Shown: positions 45,134-54,260 of the stretch, one piece after another
How the letters are laid out: each line of letters starts with the position of its first letter
Position numbering within the stretch: the stretch's first letter is position 1
From: an uncultured Dehalococcoidia bacterium
Lineage (GTDB): Bacteria > Chloroflexota > Dehalococcoidia > Lucifugimonadales > CATQGZ01
NCBI GenBank assembly: GCA_958295685.1
Contig: OY282365.1
Coordinates: forward strand, 2,046,001 to 2,110,000
Length of the DNA stretch: 64,000 bases
Direction: 5' to 3'
Notes under the pieces: model-generated
Seen by the model: only the letters and a program-made list of their open reading frames with translations
Databases searched by the model: none
What the model was told of the DNA's origin: nothing
Translations under genes and position numbers: made by a program

Positions 45134-46345
45134 ATGCCCATAACGCTGCACCCCAGCCTAGACGGCGGGCCGGTGAGCAGAGACATGCTGGGCGGGCTTC
45201 CACCTGAACCCGCATTCCCACAGAAGGAGTATGAGGAGCGGATCAGGCGGACGAGAGAGGGAATGCGCGAGCGCGGCATCGACGTGCTCCTGGTGAGGCA
45301 CCCGTCCGGCGTGACCTACCTCTCTGGCTATCAGAGCTTCTCCATGAACAACGGCGAGACCGTCCTGCTTCCGGCGGACGACGACCCGTCTCTCGTCGTC
45401 CACGGACCCGAGGTGGGCGGCGCGCTGCTCCACTCGTGGTTCGACCGGATACTCAGCCACCCGCCAGGGTCGGGGTTCGAGAACTACGTCGCCGAACTGC
45501 TCAGGGAGCAGGGATTCGGCAGAGCGCGAGTCGGCCTGGAGACGCGCAGCCCTGCCTCCACGGCCGCCGCCAACGAGGCTCTGAGGGACGGACTGCCGAA
45601 CGCCCACTTCTTGGACGCCTCGGGTCTGCTCGACGGCGTGAGGCTGATCAAGTCGCCCCGGGAGATAGACCACCTCCAGCGAGCGGCAAGGTTCACCGAC
45701 GCGGGCATGTCGGCGGCAATTCAGGCGGCGGCCCAGGGCGTGCGCGACAACGACGTCGCCGCCGCAGCCTACCACGCAATGGCCGCGGCCGGCAGCGACT
45801 ACCTGTCCCACTGCGTGGTGGTCACCGCGGGCCGCAGATCCGGCGTTCTCCACTCGACGTACAAGCGCAACGAGGTCACGGCGGGCGACCCTATCCTTCT
45901 GGAAATGGGAGGCTGCTATCAGAGATACACGTCTCCTCTGATGCGGACGGTCTCGATTGGCGAGCCGCGGGACGAGGTGGCCCGTGTCATGGACGCCTGT
46001 CTGAAGGCCCTGGACAACGTGCTCGCCGCCATCAGGCCCGGCGTAACCGCGCACGAGGTGGCGAAGGCCGGATGGCTGGCCCTCGAGGAGGCCGCCCACG
46101 GACTCGTCTCGCACGGAAACTTCGGCTACGGCGTCGGTCTCGGCTTCCCGCCCACTTGGGCCGACTGGACGGGCAGGATAGAGCTGGGGGTCGAAACGGT
46201 TCTGAGGCCCGGAATGGTGTTCCACCACCCGATCGCGCTCCGCAAGCTCGGTGAATACGGCGTGGCCGTGAGTGAAACGTCGGTGGTCACCCAGAGCGGG
46301 CCGAGAGTGTTCGGCGGCGTGGAGCGGCGGCTGTTCGTGAAATAG
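45134..46345 (+). CDS. M24 family metallopeptidase (Xaa-Pro peptidase-like)
   Basis: 403-residue creatinase/aminopeptidase P-fold enzyme. N-terminal creatinase domain (RIRRTREGMRERGIDVLLVR, SGVTYLSGYQSFSMNNGE) to about residue 165, then the pita-bread domain (RLIKSPREIDHLQRAARFTD). Several canonical metal ligands look altered: DPILLEMGGCYQRYTSPLMR stands where D..D is expected, while GYGVGLGFPPTW and HHPIALRKLGEYGVAVSETS are recognisable. It may therefore be a creatinase-like C-N hydrolase without metals. ATG 45134 has GAGGAGGTG. Element D's promoter drives it. Confidence 0.87.
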   Translation: MPITLHPSLDGGPVSRDMLGGLPPEPAFPQKEYEERIRRTREGMRERGIDVLLVRHPSGVTYLSGYQSFSMNNGETVLLPADDDPSLVVHGPEVGGALLHSWFDRILSHPPGSGFENYVAELLREQGFGRARVGLETRSPASTAAANEALRDGLPNAHFLDASGLLDGVRLIKSPREIDHLQRAARFTDAGMSAAIQAAAQGVRDNDVAAAAYHAMAAAGSDYLSHCVVVTAGRRSGVLHSTYKRNEVTAGDPILLEMGGCYQRYTSPLMRTVSIGEPRDEVARVMDACLKALDNVLAAIRPGVTAHEVAKAGWLALEEAAHGLVSHGNFGYGVGLGFPPTWADWTGRIELGVETVLRPGMVFHHPIALRKLGEYGVAVSETSVVTQSGPRVFGGVERRLFVK

Positions 46346-46352
46346 CAAAACC

Positions 46353-46718
46353 TTGGACACCCTCCACCTCTGGCTGATCGCCGCCCTGTTGCTCTCCATC
46401 CTGGCGGCCCTCATTCTTCTCAGGCTTTGGCAGTCGGCCCGCAGGAAGCTGACCGCGGCCGTCTCCAGCCAACGGAGCCTGAGCACGAAGTACGGACAGA
46501 TGACGGAACAGTTCATGCCGTTCCTGCCAAACTATCCATGGGACCCGCAGCGCTTCCGGTTCATCGGCTCCCCGATCGACGGCGTGCAGTTCGAAGACGA
46601 CAGGGTAATCCTGGTCGAATTCAAGACCGGAACCAGCCGTCTCACCCAGGTCCAACGCCGCGTCAGAAACCTCGTCCGTGAGGGCCGCGTCGAATTCGAG
46701 GAACTCCGAATCGGCTAG
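46353..46718 (+). CDS. Small membrane-anchored Holliday-junction-resolvase-related protein (COG4741)
   Basis: 121 residues. N-terminal membrane helix (LWLIAALLLSILAALILLRL), short coiled-coil, then a nuclease-like core FIGSPIDGVQFEDDRVILVE with FKTGTSRLTQVQRRVRNLV, matching proteins annotated as related to archaeal Holliday junction resolvases. The D..E-x-K pattern (DGVQF, VEFK) is the PD-(D/E)xK signature. TTG 46353 follows the peptidase stop by 7 nt. Function in the cell is not established. Confidence 0.8.
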   Translation: MDTLHLWLIAALLLSILAALILLRLWQSARRKLTAAVSSQRSLSTKYGQMTEQFMPFLPNYPWDPQRFRFIGSPIDGVQFEDDRVILVEFKTGTSRLTQVQRRVRNLVREGRVEFEELRIG

Positions 46719-46828
46719 ATCAGCCCCGGCGCGTCGGCCCGATACGGCGGCCCAATACCGTCGGAAGGCCGCCCGATACCGTTCTGATACAATGCCGCCG
46801 ATCAATCCCTGCGCCGGAGGCATGTGCC

Positions 46829-48121
46829 TTGACCGCTGTCACCACTCAGAAGTCCTACTCGAACGACTGGAGACGCACCAATCCCGATCTGGTGGTGTTC
46901 CTCCCCCCGAAGCCGCCCTACTACCCGGAAGCCGCCGACCACGTGCTGGTCGAACACACGCCGGGAGGAGACCTGCTCGCGGTCTGGACCATGGGCCTCG
47001 AACCCAACCGCAGGGACTTCAACGTGGTCTACGCCCGCAGCAGGGACGGCGGCGTGAACTGGACCGCGCCGACCCCCATACACGAGCCGGGCGCGCTCGG
47101 CCACACCAGCCAGTTCGGGTGGCCCGTAATCAGCAAGACCGGCCGCATCTACTGCTTCTACAACAGAACGGTCGGGATAGGACTCCCCGGCGTTGCCAAC
47201 ATCAGGTGCAAGTACTCCGACGATGACGGATACACCTGGATCGACGCGGGCGTCGAAATACCCTACCGCAGGACGAAGTGGGACCACCCCGACCCGAACG
47301 TGCCCGCCGCCTGCATCACCTGGCAGAAGCCGGTCAGGGACGCCCACGGACGACAGATCGTCCCCATAACCCGCACGACCCACCCGTACCTCAAGCAGAA
47401 CATCGAAGCGATGGACATGGGCGGCACGTACGGAGTGGGACTGGGCGAGTGCAGATCAGAGTTCCTCCGCTTCGATAATATCGACGACGGCCCACACCCG
47501 AAGGACCTGAAGCTGACCTGGCTGCCGGACGACGAGGACCTGATCTCCGTCCTGGTCTCCTTCGAACCCCACCGATCCCAGGGATACTCGTTCTGCCAGG
47601 AGCCGGGACTGGTGCTGCTGCCGGACGGCAGGCTGTTCACCGCGATGAGAACGGCCAACGGCCAGGTCTGGTACACCGTGTCCGACGACCACGGCCACTC
47701 CTGGCGCGAGACGGAGATACTGAGGTTCAGAGACGACGGTGACCCCATACTCAACCCGATCGCGCCGACGCCGATCTACCGACTCGAGAACGACCGCTAC
47801 ATCCTGTTCCATCAGAATCACGACGGCTTCGGATACGGCGGAAAGGGCCCCCTCGACCTGAACAGCCGCAGGCCCCAGTTCCTCTCGGTCGGGGAGTTCC
47901 GAGAGAACGCTCACCAACCCCTGTGGTTCAGCGAGCCCCTGCTCTTTGCCGATACCCAGAAGATAGGGGTCTACCCCTTCAGCATGCACTGGCTGTCGAT
48001 GTACGCGAGCCTGACGGAGCGCGGCGGACAGCGCATCTTCTGGTACACCGACCGGAAGATATTCGTGCTGGGACGCTATATCACGGACGAGATGCTGGCA
48101 GGGCTGACGGTACCCTCGTGA
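46829..48121 (+). CDS. Sialidase-like (BNR/Asp-box) beta-propeller
   Basis: 430 residues of a six-bladed sialidase-like propeller. Asp-box-like motifs: ARSRDGGVNWTAP, KYSDDDGYTWIDAG, TVSDDHGHSWRETE. The N-terminal arginine-rich segment and the late PFSMHWLSMYASLTERGGQR may contribute to the pocket, but true sialidase catalytic residues are not all clear. TTG 46829 is 8 nt after GGAGG. No signal peptide, so probably cytoplasmic. Its stop overlaps the next start (GTGA, 48118-48121). Confidence 0.85.
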   Translation: MTAVTTQKSYSNDWRRTNPDLVVFLPPKPPYYPEAADHVLVEHTPGGDLLAVWTMGLEPNRRDFNVVYARSRDGGVNWTAPTPIHEPGALGHTSQFGWPVISKTGRIYCFYNRTVGIGLPGVANIRCKYSDDDGYTWIDAGVEIPYRRTKWDHPDPNVPAACITWQKPVRDAHGRQIVPITRTTHPYLKQNIEAMDMGGTYGVGLGECRSEFLRFDNIDDGPHPKDLKLTWLPDDEDLISVLVSFEPHRSQGYSFCQEPGLVLLPDGRLFTAMRTANGQVWYTVSDDHGHSWRETEILRFRDDGDPILNPIAPTPIYRLENDRYILFHQNHDGFGYGGKGPLDLNSRRPQFLSVGEFRENAHQPLWFSEPLLFADTQKIGVYPFSMHWLSMYASLTERGGQRIFWYTDRKIFVLGRYITDEMLAGLTVPS

Positions 48122-49086
48122 CACTCCAGGGCGTGAGACGCTGGGGTCTCCCGGCCCTTGCGGCGCTCCTCGCCGTGACAGGGTGCGGCGGCGATGCGCC
48201 ATCAGGCCCCCCCGCGCCTGCCGCCCCAGACGCGCCGACGCCGACACCCGAGGCTGTGCAGCCCGCCAACACGGGGCAGGGCAAGATAGTGTTCTGGTCG
48301 ACGAGGGACGGCAACGCCGAGCTGTACGCCATGAACGCCGACGGCTCGAACGTTGCCAGGCTCACCTTCCACAACGCGATAGACACCGTGCCCCGGTGGT
48401 CCCCGGACGGCTCCAAAGTAGCCTTCGCGTCCACCCGGACGGGGGACTTCGAGATATACGTGATAGACGCCGACGGCTCGAATCTCACACGCCTGACCCA
48501 CGACCCGTCCCTCGACACCCTTCCCGCATGGTCGCCCGACGGCTCCAGGATAGCCTTCGTGACCCTCCGAGACACGATACCGCAGATATACTCGATGAAC
48601 GCCGACGGCTCGGAGCAGACACGGCTCACCGACAGCTACGTAGACAGCTGGTACCCGGACTGGTCGCCCGACGGCTCCAGGATCGTCTTCACCTCCGGGA
48701 CCCAGACCCAGACCGACGTCTACGTCATGAGCGCCGACGGCTCGAACCGCGTCCGGCTGACCGATGACCCGGACTTCGACGAGGAGCCCGCGTGGTCTCC
48801 AGACGGCAGCCGGATAGCCGTCAAGTCCGGCCCCCAGGACGGCGGAGGGTCGGAGATATTCGTTATGGCCGCCGACGGCTCCAACAAGCTCCCGATTACG
48901 GACCACCCGGCCACAGACCGATTCCTGAGCTGGTCCCCGGACGGCGCCAGGATAGCCTTCGCGTCGGACCGAGACGGCAACATGGAGATATACACTATGA
49001 ACGCCGACGGCTCGGAGCAGACACGGCTCACCAATAACCCCGCCAAAGACGGAGTGCCGGACTGGGGCGCAGGCTCAGTGCCGTAG
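48118..49086 (+). CDS. TolB-like (PD40) six-bladed propeller lipoprotein
   Basis: 322 residues from GTG 48118, chosen because it overlaps the upstream stop and begins a lipoprotein signal (WGLPALAALLAVTGC, lipobox AVTGC). Six repeats of the form IYxMNADGSxxTRLTxxxxxD followed by PxWSPDGSRIAF, i.e. WD40-like beta-propeller (PD40) blades. Extracytoplasmic binding or scaffold protein, possibly sensing a ligand; no catalytic residues identified. Coupled to the sialidase-like gene. Confidence 0.9.
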   Translation: MTLQGVRRWGLPALAALLAVTGCGGDAPSGPPAPAAPDAPTPTPEAVQPANTGQGKIVFWSTRDGNAELYAMNADGSNVARLTFHNAIDTVPRWSPDGSKVAFASTRTGDFEIYVIDADGSNLTRLTHDPSLDTLPAWSPDGSRIAFVTLRDTIPQIYSMNADGSEQTRLTDSYVDSWYPDWSPDGSRIVFTSGTQTQTDVYVMSADGSNRVRLTDDPDFDEEPAWSPDGSRIAVKSGPQDGGGSEIFVMAADGSNKLPITDHPATDRFLSWSPDGARIAFASDRDGNMEIYTMNADGSEQTRLTNNPAKDGVPDWGAGSVP

Positions 49087-49143
49087 GCCCTCGCAGCCCA
49101 GGCTGCGCCCTCGCTCCAGACCGGCTCATCGACCCCGGAGCAG

Positions 49144-52100
49144 TTGCAGCAGTTGTTTGACACATCCCTGAAGAAGAAGCGGATCGTGGGCGGCGCGCTC
49201 CTCGCGGTCATCCTGGTCCTCTTCCTGGCCTTCAACCGCATCCCAAAGCTGGAGGTCATCGAAGAGGACCTGGACGCAGTTACAGGGCCGCAGGTGGAGT
49301 GCTTCCAGGGGTTCTGCATCGAGGCCGAACCCGACTCGACGTTCCTTTCCAGATGGTGGGACTTCTCCCTGACCTACGTCAACCTGGTGGCCGTGGGTAT
49401 GCTGTTCGCCTTCCTCGTGGCCGGCCTCAGCGAGGCCTTCCTCTTCCCAACCGGCGGAGGCTCGTGGTTTGCCAGGGGCGGGATGATCCAGGGTACGCTC
49501 AAAGGTCTGAGCCTGGGCCCGATAGTCAACCTCTGCTCCGCTTGCATCGTCCCCGTGACCTCTGCGTTCCGCAACCGCGGCGCCGGCATCAGCGGCGCCA
49601 TATCCATGGTGCAGGGCTCGGCCACGCTGAACCTGCCGGCCATGCTGATGGCCCTGGTAGTCTTCACCCCGATGCTGGGCGGCAGCCGGATACTCATGAG
49701 CCTGATCGGCGGACTGCTGATCGGGCCTGTAGTGGCGATGATCGCAGGCGAGAAGAGACGGGAGAAACAGACGGACGGCGGCGCTGATATCCCCTCTCCG
49801 CTCGCTCCGTCCACAGGCTGGCGGGAGGCGATCAAGGAAGCCTCCATCGACTGGGCAAAGTCCACTGGGGGCTATCTCATCCGCATCGGGCCGATTATGC
49901 TGGTTGCCGGGTTCGCCAGCGGCTTGGTGATCCAGTGGGTCAGCGCCGACACGGTCGAGAGATACCTGGATAACGACATCCTCGGTGTGGTAATCGCGGC
50001 CACGCTCGGCCTGCTGATAAACGTGCCTCTGCTCTTCGAAATACCTCTGGTAGTCTTGCTGCTTCTTCTGGGCGCGGGCGTCGCTCCAGCCGCGACGCTG
50101 CTCTTCACCGCCGCCGCCGCCGGCCCGGTGACGTTCTGGGGCCTTGCCAGACTAATGCCCCGGAGGGCAATAGCGGGCTTCGCGGCGGCCACGTGGGGGC
50201 TGGGTGCGGCCGGAGGAGCCGCGGTGCTGGCCCTGATAGCCCTCGCGCCCGAAGCCGACTTTGGAATCAGAACCTCGGTGGTGTCCGCGCAGAATGTGAA
50301 TGGGGAGGGGCTGTCCGAGCCGCGGCCGGTCGGTCGGCGGCCTCCCCGCATCTCCATCGACGGCGCGGAGGAGACGATTGCGTCCAGACCGCCGGTTACG
50401 CCGTTCACGAACGTCGCGCCCACCGCGCTGAAGGGCGGATTCGAGATCTGGAACGACCGGCCCGGCGTGGCCGTCTTCGACTTTGACCGCGACGGAGACC
50501 TGGACTTCTACGTGACTGCCGAAGCGGAACACTCGAACCGGCTCTACAGGAACGACGGCGACGGAACCTTCACCGACGTGGCTGAGCACGCGGGAGTCGG
50601 CGCCGTTGAGAGCAACAGCACCGGAGTGGTTGCCTGCGACTTGGACAACGATGGGTTCCAGGACCTGTACGTCGGCTCCTGGGGAGACCCGGACGACGGC
50701 CTCGATTTCCGCTCTCCGAGCGCAGGACAGGGCAACGCTGACCGCCTATTCCTCAACCAGGGCAACGGCACCTTCAGCGACGTCACGGAGTCCGCGTTCG
50801 GAGACGCCGTCAACATCCGCTCGGCAACGACGGTGGCCTGCGCGGATGTCGACAACGACGGATGGCTCGACGTCTACGTCGGGAATCTGGCCGACGAGGA
50901 CTTCCGAGACTTCCAGAGGGCAAGTTTCCCCGGGCACCACAACCTGCTGTACATGAATCGGGGCGACCTGACCTTTGACGAGGTCTCGGCGCAGGCCGGC
51001 GTCCGCGGCGGCCAAATCGTCATGCGCGATTCGACCGGGCAGCCCATCGTCTTCCGGGACCCCGATAGTGGACAACTGTTCGAGGGATACGACCCCAGAG
51101 CGACTGACGCAGCGGGAAACAGGGTGGGCGAGCCCACAGGGCAGACCCACTCGGTGGTCTTCTTCGATCACGACGACGACGGCGACCCGGACCTGTGGGT
51201 GGCCAACGACGGTGACCGCCTCCATGTCTACCGGAACGACTCGCACGCCGCCGGCGTACAGTTCACAGAGATCACGCGCGCAATGGGCATCGACAAGGTG
51301 GGGGCATGGATGGGGTTCGCAGTCGGCGACTACGACGGCGACAGAGACCTCGACGTCTTCGTTACGAACATGGGCTTCCACGTGCGCCGCCACGCTCCTC
51401 AGCCCAATCCGGGAGGTTCGTGCGACTATCACGAGGCATTCGCGTGGGGCACCTGCCTCCACTTCCTTCTAAGGAACGACGGCGTGCGGGAGGTGCCGGG
51501 CGTCGGCGCGGTCGGCGTCTTTCCGGATGTCGCGTGGGCCACGCCGGTCGAGCCGAGCCCTGTGATGCCTCCGCTCTCGCTTGACCCCGAAAACATCCAT
51601 CCGACGCTGCATGCGCCCACGGGCCTGGCCGCCTATGACTTCGGGTTCGGCGCCACGTTCTTCGACTACGACAATGACGGTGACCAAGACCTCTATTGGC
51701 TGGGATCGACGAGGGCGCGGGGTGAAGCGCCGCTCGGGGACATCTTCCCCAGCGCGGGCCGGATGCTGAGGGGCAACGGGGAAGGCTCTTTCGAGGACAT
51801 CACGGTGCGCGCGCGCCTGCTCGACATAGTCGGTGTCGACTACAGCCCCATCGATGCCATGGACATCCCGGAAGACATAGCGTCGCTGAGGATGGACCCC
51901 CAGGTACATGAGAACGGGAAAGGCCTGGCGCACGGCGATCTGAACGGAGACGGTTATACGGAACTCATCGGAACCAACAGCAGCGGCCCTGTCTTCATCG
52001 AGCCTGAACAGGCGCTGCGCTCCAGAGTCGAAGGAAATGACAGAGGGCTTCCGACCATGCCCGCTCCAGGTCCTCTCTTCGTCTGGATGAACGGCGGCGG

Positions 52101-52416
52101 GGAGAACCACTGGATCACACTCAGGCTCAGGGGCCGGATGGCCGTCGACGGCACGGGAAGCAACGCCGACGGCATCGGGGCGCGTGTGCACGTCACCAGC
52201 AGGCCGCCGGGATCGGAGTGGCCCGTCTACCAGGTACAGGACGTGCGGGCGGGGTCGAGCTACCTTTCGATGGACAGCGTCGACCTCGAGTTCGGTCTCG
52301 GAGGAGCAACGGTCGTCGACCAGATCGAGGTCCTGTGGCCGAGTGGAAGGAGACAGGTCATTGAGAACGTTCCCGCCAACCAGGTGCTGCCTGTGGTGGA
52401 GCCCCCGAGCGAATAG
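49144..52416 (+). CDS. Permease (DUF318/YraQ-ArsP type) fused to FG-GAP/VCBS repeats and ASPIC/UnbV domain
   Basis: 1090 residues. Residues about 14-380 hold roughly nine membrane segments with the permease signature NLCSACIVPVTSAFRNRGAG (about 128) and GSATLNLPAMLMALVVF, repeated as LLINVPLLFEIPLVVLLLLL. From about 430, extracytoplasmic calcium-binding FG-GAP blades occur: VAVFDFDRDGDLDFYVT, VACDLDNDGFQDLYVGS, ADVDNDGWLDVYVGN, FFDHDDDGDPDLWVAN, GDYDGDRDLDVFV, FFDYDNDGDQDLYWLG. The C-terminus (about 1010-1085) is an ASPIC/UnbV domain (GIGARVHVTS, QIEVLWPSGRRQVIENVPAN). TTG 49144 precedes the first hydrophobic helix. The combination is unusual; transported substrate unknown. Confidence 0.87.
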   Translation: MQQLFDTSLKKKRIVGGALLAVILVLFLAFNRIPKLEVIEEDLDAVTGPQVECFQGFCIEAEPDSTFLSRWWDFSLTYVNLVAVGMLFAFLVAGLSEAFLFPTGGGSWFARGGMIQGTLKGLSLGPIVNLCSACIVPVTSAFRNRGAGISGAISMVQGSATLNLPAMLMALVVFTPMLGGSRILMSLIGGLLIGPVVAMIAGEKRREKQTDGGADIPSPLAPSTGWREAIKEASIDWAKSTGGYLIRIGPIMLVAGFASGLVIQWVSADTVERYLDNDILGVVIAATLGLLINVPLLFEIPLVVLLLLLGAGVAPAATLLFTAAAAGPVTFWGLARLMPRRAIAGFAAATWGLGAAGGAAVLALIALAPEADFGIRTSVVSAQNVNGEGLSEPRPVGRRPPRISIDGAEETIASRPPVTPFTNVAPTALKGGFEIWNDRPGVAVFDFDRDGDLDFYVTAEAEHSNRLYRNDGDGTFTDVAEHAGVGAVESNSTGVVACDLDNDGFQDLYVGSWGDPDDGLDFRSPSAGQGNADRLFLNQGNGTFSDVTESAFGDAVNIRSATTVACADVDNDGWLDVYVGNLADEDFRDFQRASFPGHHNLLYMNRGDLTFDEVSAQAGVRGGQIVMRDSTGQPIVFRDPDSGQLFEGYDPRATDAAGNRVGEPTGQTHSVVFFDHDDDGDPDLWVANDGDRLHVYRNDSHAAGVQFTEITRAMGIDKVGAWMGFAVGDYDGDRDLDVFVTNMGFHVRRHAPQPNPGGSCDYHEAFAWGTCLHFLLRNDGVREVPGVGAVGVFPDVAWATPVEPSPVMPPLSLDPENIHPTLHAPTGLAAYDFGFGATFFDYDNDGDQDLYWLGSTRARGEAPLGDIFPSAGRMLRGNGEGSFEDITVRARLLDIVGVDYSPIDAMDIPEDIASLRMDPQVHENGKGLAHGDLNGDGYTELIGTNSSGPVFIEPEQALRSRVEGNDRGLPTMPAPGPLFVWMNGGGENHWITLRLRGRMAVDGTGSNADGIGARVHVTSRPPGSEWPVYQVQDVRAGSSYLSMDSVDLEFGLGGATVVDQIEVLWPSGRRQVIENVPANQVLPVVEPPSE

Positions 52417-52422
52417 CCTTAG

Positions 52423-52893
52423 CTAGGCCATCGTGTCGCTGCGCACCCCTTTGACTGACTCCACTATCTCGTCGAGCTCGGGCTCGAGGGCTATGGCGGA
52501 TATGCCGACCTCCGAGTCGTACACGTCCTCGTCAGCCGCCTCCTTCACCTCCTCCTCGAGCACGTGGTACGCGGGCAGGTTCAGCGAAACTCCAGCAAGG
52601 GCGCCGGCCCAGGCAGGGTCTCCTTCGCTCACGGTCATGGCGTAGAGCTTGCTGCTCTCTGCGCTGGGGGTGCCGAGCAGGACAACCAGATCGTCGGTAC
52701 CCTGCTGGTCTGCCACCTGCTTGATCTCGTCCTGGCCTTCCAGGCCAAGTGCGCCGGCGGCGGTTCAGACAAAGCAGTGAGTCATCTCCAGAACCACCTC
52801 AGCGCCCGCGCTCCGGGCCACCGCAGAGATCGCGGCTCCCTGAATGCCGTCCCGCTCTCCCACCGCGATTACTTTCTTGCCCTCTAAATCCAT
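52423..52893 (-). CDS. grdA: Glycine/sarcosine/betaine reductase selenoprotein A
   Basis: Small redox carrier of the reductase complex, forming the carboxymethyl-selenoether intermediate. 156 residues from ATG 52893, normal length, reading one in-frame TGA (52767-52765) as selenocysteine 43 in CFVUTAAGALGLEG, the family motif. N-terminus MDLEGKKVIAVGERDGIQGA and C-terminal half DLVVLLGTPSAES, LAGVSLNLPAYHVLEEEV match GrdA. A hairpin 17 nt after the UGA is a candidate SECIS. Last gene of grdB-grdE-grdA, 68 nt after grdE. Confidence 0.93.
52733..52747 (-). promoter_or_regulatory. Candidate SECIS hairpin of grdA
   Basis: Minus strand TGGCCT/AGGCCA stem (6 bp) with GGA loop, beginning 17 nt after the UGA codon, the range expected for a bacterial SelB-binding hairpin. 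Confidence 0.65.
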
Positions 52894-52961
52894 GTTAGGA
52901 TGCTCCTCCCGCTGAACTTGCCGGTCCTGAAAGCCGGCCTAGGCCCGAAGAACGCATATCG

Positions 52962-54260
52962 TCAATAGTCGACGCAACTCTGGGCACCGATCCCGTAGTG
53001 GTCCCGGACGTGTCCGGCACCGTACCTGCCCACGATGAGCTTCAACTCATCGTACCATGCGCCGTCGATTCCGTTGGTACTCCCTATCACGCGCTCGACG
53101 GCGGGGAACGGCCCGGCCTGCCCGGTGCCGGTGCTCACTATCGCAGCCATCTCCGGCGGGTGGTAGAGGAACGGCGGAGCGTTGCCTGCCTCGTTGTCCT
53201 CTTCCTCGGTAACAAAGACCGTCTGGATGCCCAGCCTCTCGAAGGCCTCGATCGTCCGCACGGAATCGACGAACCGGCGGCCCCTCACGTCGTTGGTGAC
53301 GATGGCGCCAGCCGCCCCCAGCAGCCGGGCGGCCTGCGCCGCCCTATTGGCGGCCAGCTTCATCTCCTCCTCGCCTCCCCAGTTGGTCCGGCCTACGATG
53401 CACCCCACGAAGTTCAGATCCTCGCCATGCCTGCGGCACAGACCCTCCACGATCGGGTTGTTGACCAAGGGCCAAGTGTCGTGAGTATGCCCTCCGGCCA
53501 CCGCGCCATCGAGCATCTCGGTCGGGGCCAGCACCCAGGGGGCGGAGAGGCGCGTCACCCCATAGACTGCCGTTCCGTGAAGAGACCTCGGCCCGGTTAT
53601 GATCTCCGTGGCCGCCAGCAGCATGACCACCACCACGTTCGGCAGGGATGGCTCTCTCTCCGTGGTATCGAATACCTCGATATGCTGCGGCTCAAGGCCA
53701 GCAGTGGTCTCGGCCAGACTATCCGAGAGCCGGAACAGGGCCGTGTCGATGACGATGGCCTTGTCGCTCAGGTTGAGTCCATCTTTCAGCTTTACGGTCA
53801 GGCACACGTTGATCGTCGACGAGTATGACAGGATGGCCCCAGGCCCCGACATGTCGATGAATCGGTGCCATGCCCACGCCGCGCGCCTCTGAGGCCGCAC
53901 GACCTCTTCCCTGTCCAGGTAGGGCTTGAGGTCCTGCTCGTGGCAGGCTATCACGCTGACGCCGCCGAGTCGGTGCGTGCGGCCTTCGCCCACGGTGGCG
54001 ATCGACCGGCCCGCCTTGCCGGGGTAGACCGTACCCTGGCCCTGGACCTTCACCCGAGGCTCCACGACATCGTAGTAGCCGACGACCCGAGCGCTCTCTC
54101 CCGGCCTGGCTATCTCAAGCTTCGCGTCCTCGATGTCGGATTCGCCCAGGACTGGGGCAAGTAGGGCGTCATGGTCCAGGTAAAGCACTCTGCCGTCCAA
54201 TGCCGTCCTCGAACCGAACCGGACGTCTTCTACCTGAAAGACGCCCATCTCAAGACGCAT
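52962..54260 (-). CDS. grdE: Glycine/sarcosine/betaine reductase component B, proprotein subunit
   Basis: 432 residues. N-terminus MRLEMGVFQVEDVRFGSRT is typical of GrdE; ATG 54260 is chosen for that reason and overlaps the grdB stop by 11 nt. Core: GPGAILSYSSTINVCLTVKL, TDIIGP-like EIITGPRSLHGTAVYG, HDTWPLVNNPIVEGLCRRHG, and the C-terminal redox-like region LLGAAGAIVTNDVRGRRFVD. In clostridial GrdE a Cys in the following segment becomes the pyruvoyl group. Here I see DSVRTIE, with Ser at the likely position, so processing may differ. Family assignment is firm; substrate (glycine, sarcosine, betaine or other) is not. Confidence 0.88.
   Translation of the reverse strand: MRLEMGVFQVEDVRFGSRTALDGRVLYLDHDALLAPVLGESDIEDAKLEIARPGESARVVGYYDVVEPRVKVQGQGTVYPGKAGRSIATVGEGRTHRLGGVSVIACHEQDLKPYLDREEVVRPQRRAAWAWHRFIDMSGPGAILSYSSTINVCLTVKLKDGLNLSDKAIVIDTALFRLSDSLAETTAGLEPQHIEVFDTTEREPSLPNVVVVMLLAATEIITGPRSLHGTAVYGVTRLSAPWVLAPTEMLDGAVAGGHTHDTWPLVNNPIVEGLCRRHGEDLNFVGCIVGRTNWGGEEEMKLAANRAAQAARLLGAAGAIVTNDVRGRRFVDSVRTIEAFERLGIQTVFVTEEEDNEAGNAPPFLYHPPEMAAIVSTGTGQAGPFPAVERVIGSTNGIDGAWYDELKLIVGRYGAGHVRDHYGIGAQSCVDY

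Noticed and set aside
52423..52716. Truncated 97-residue protein instead of full GrdA
   Set aside because: The apparent truncation is caused by reading the selenocysteine UGA as stop.
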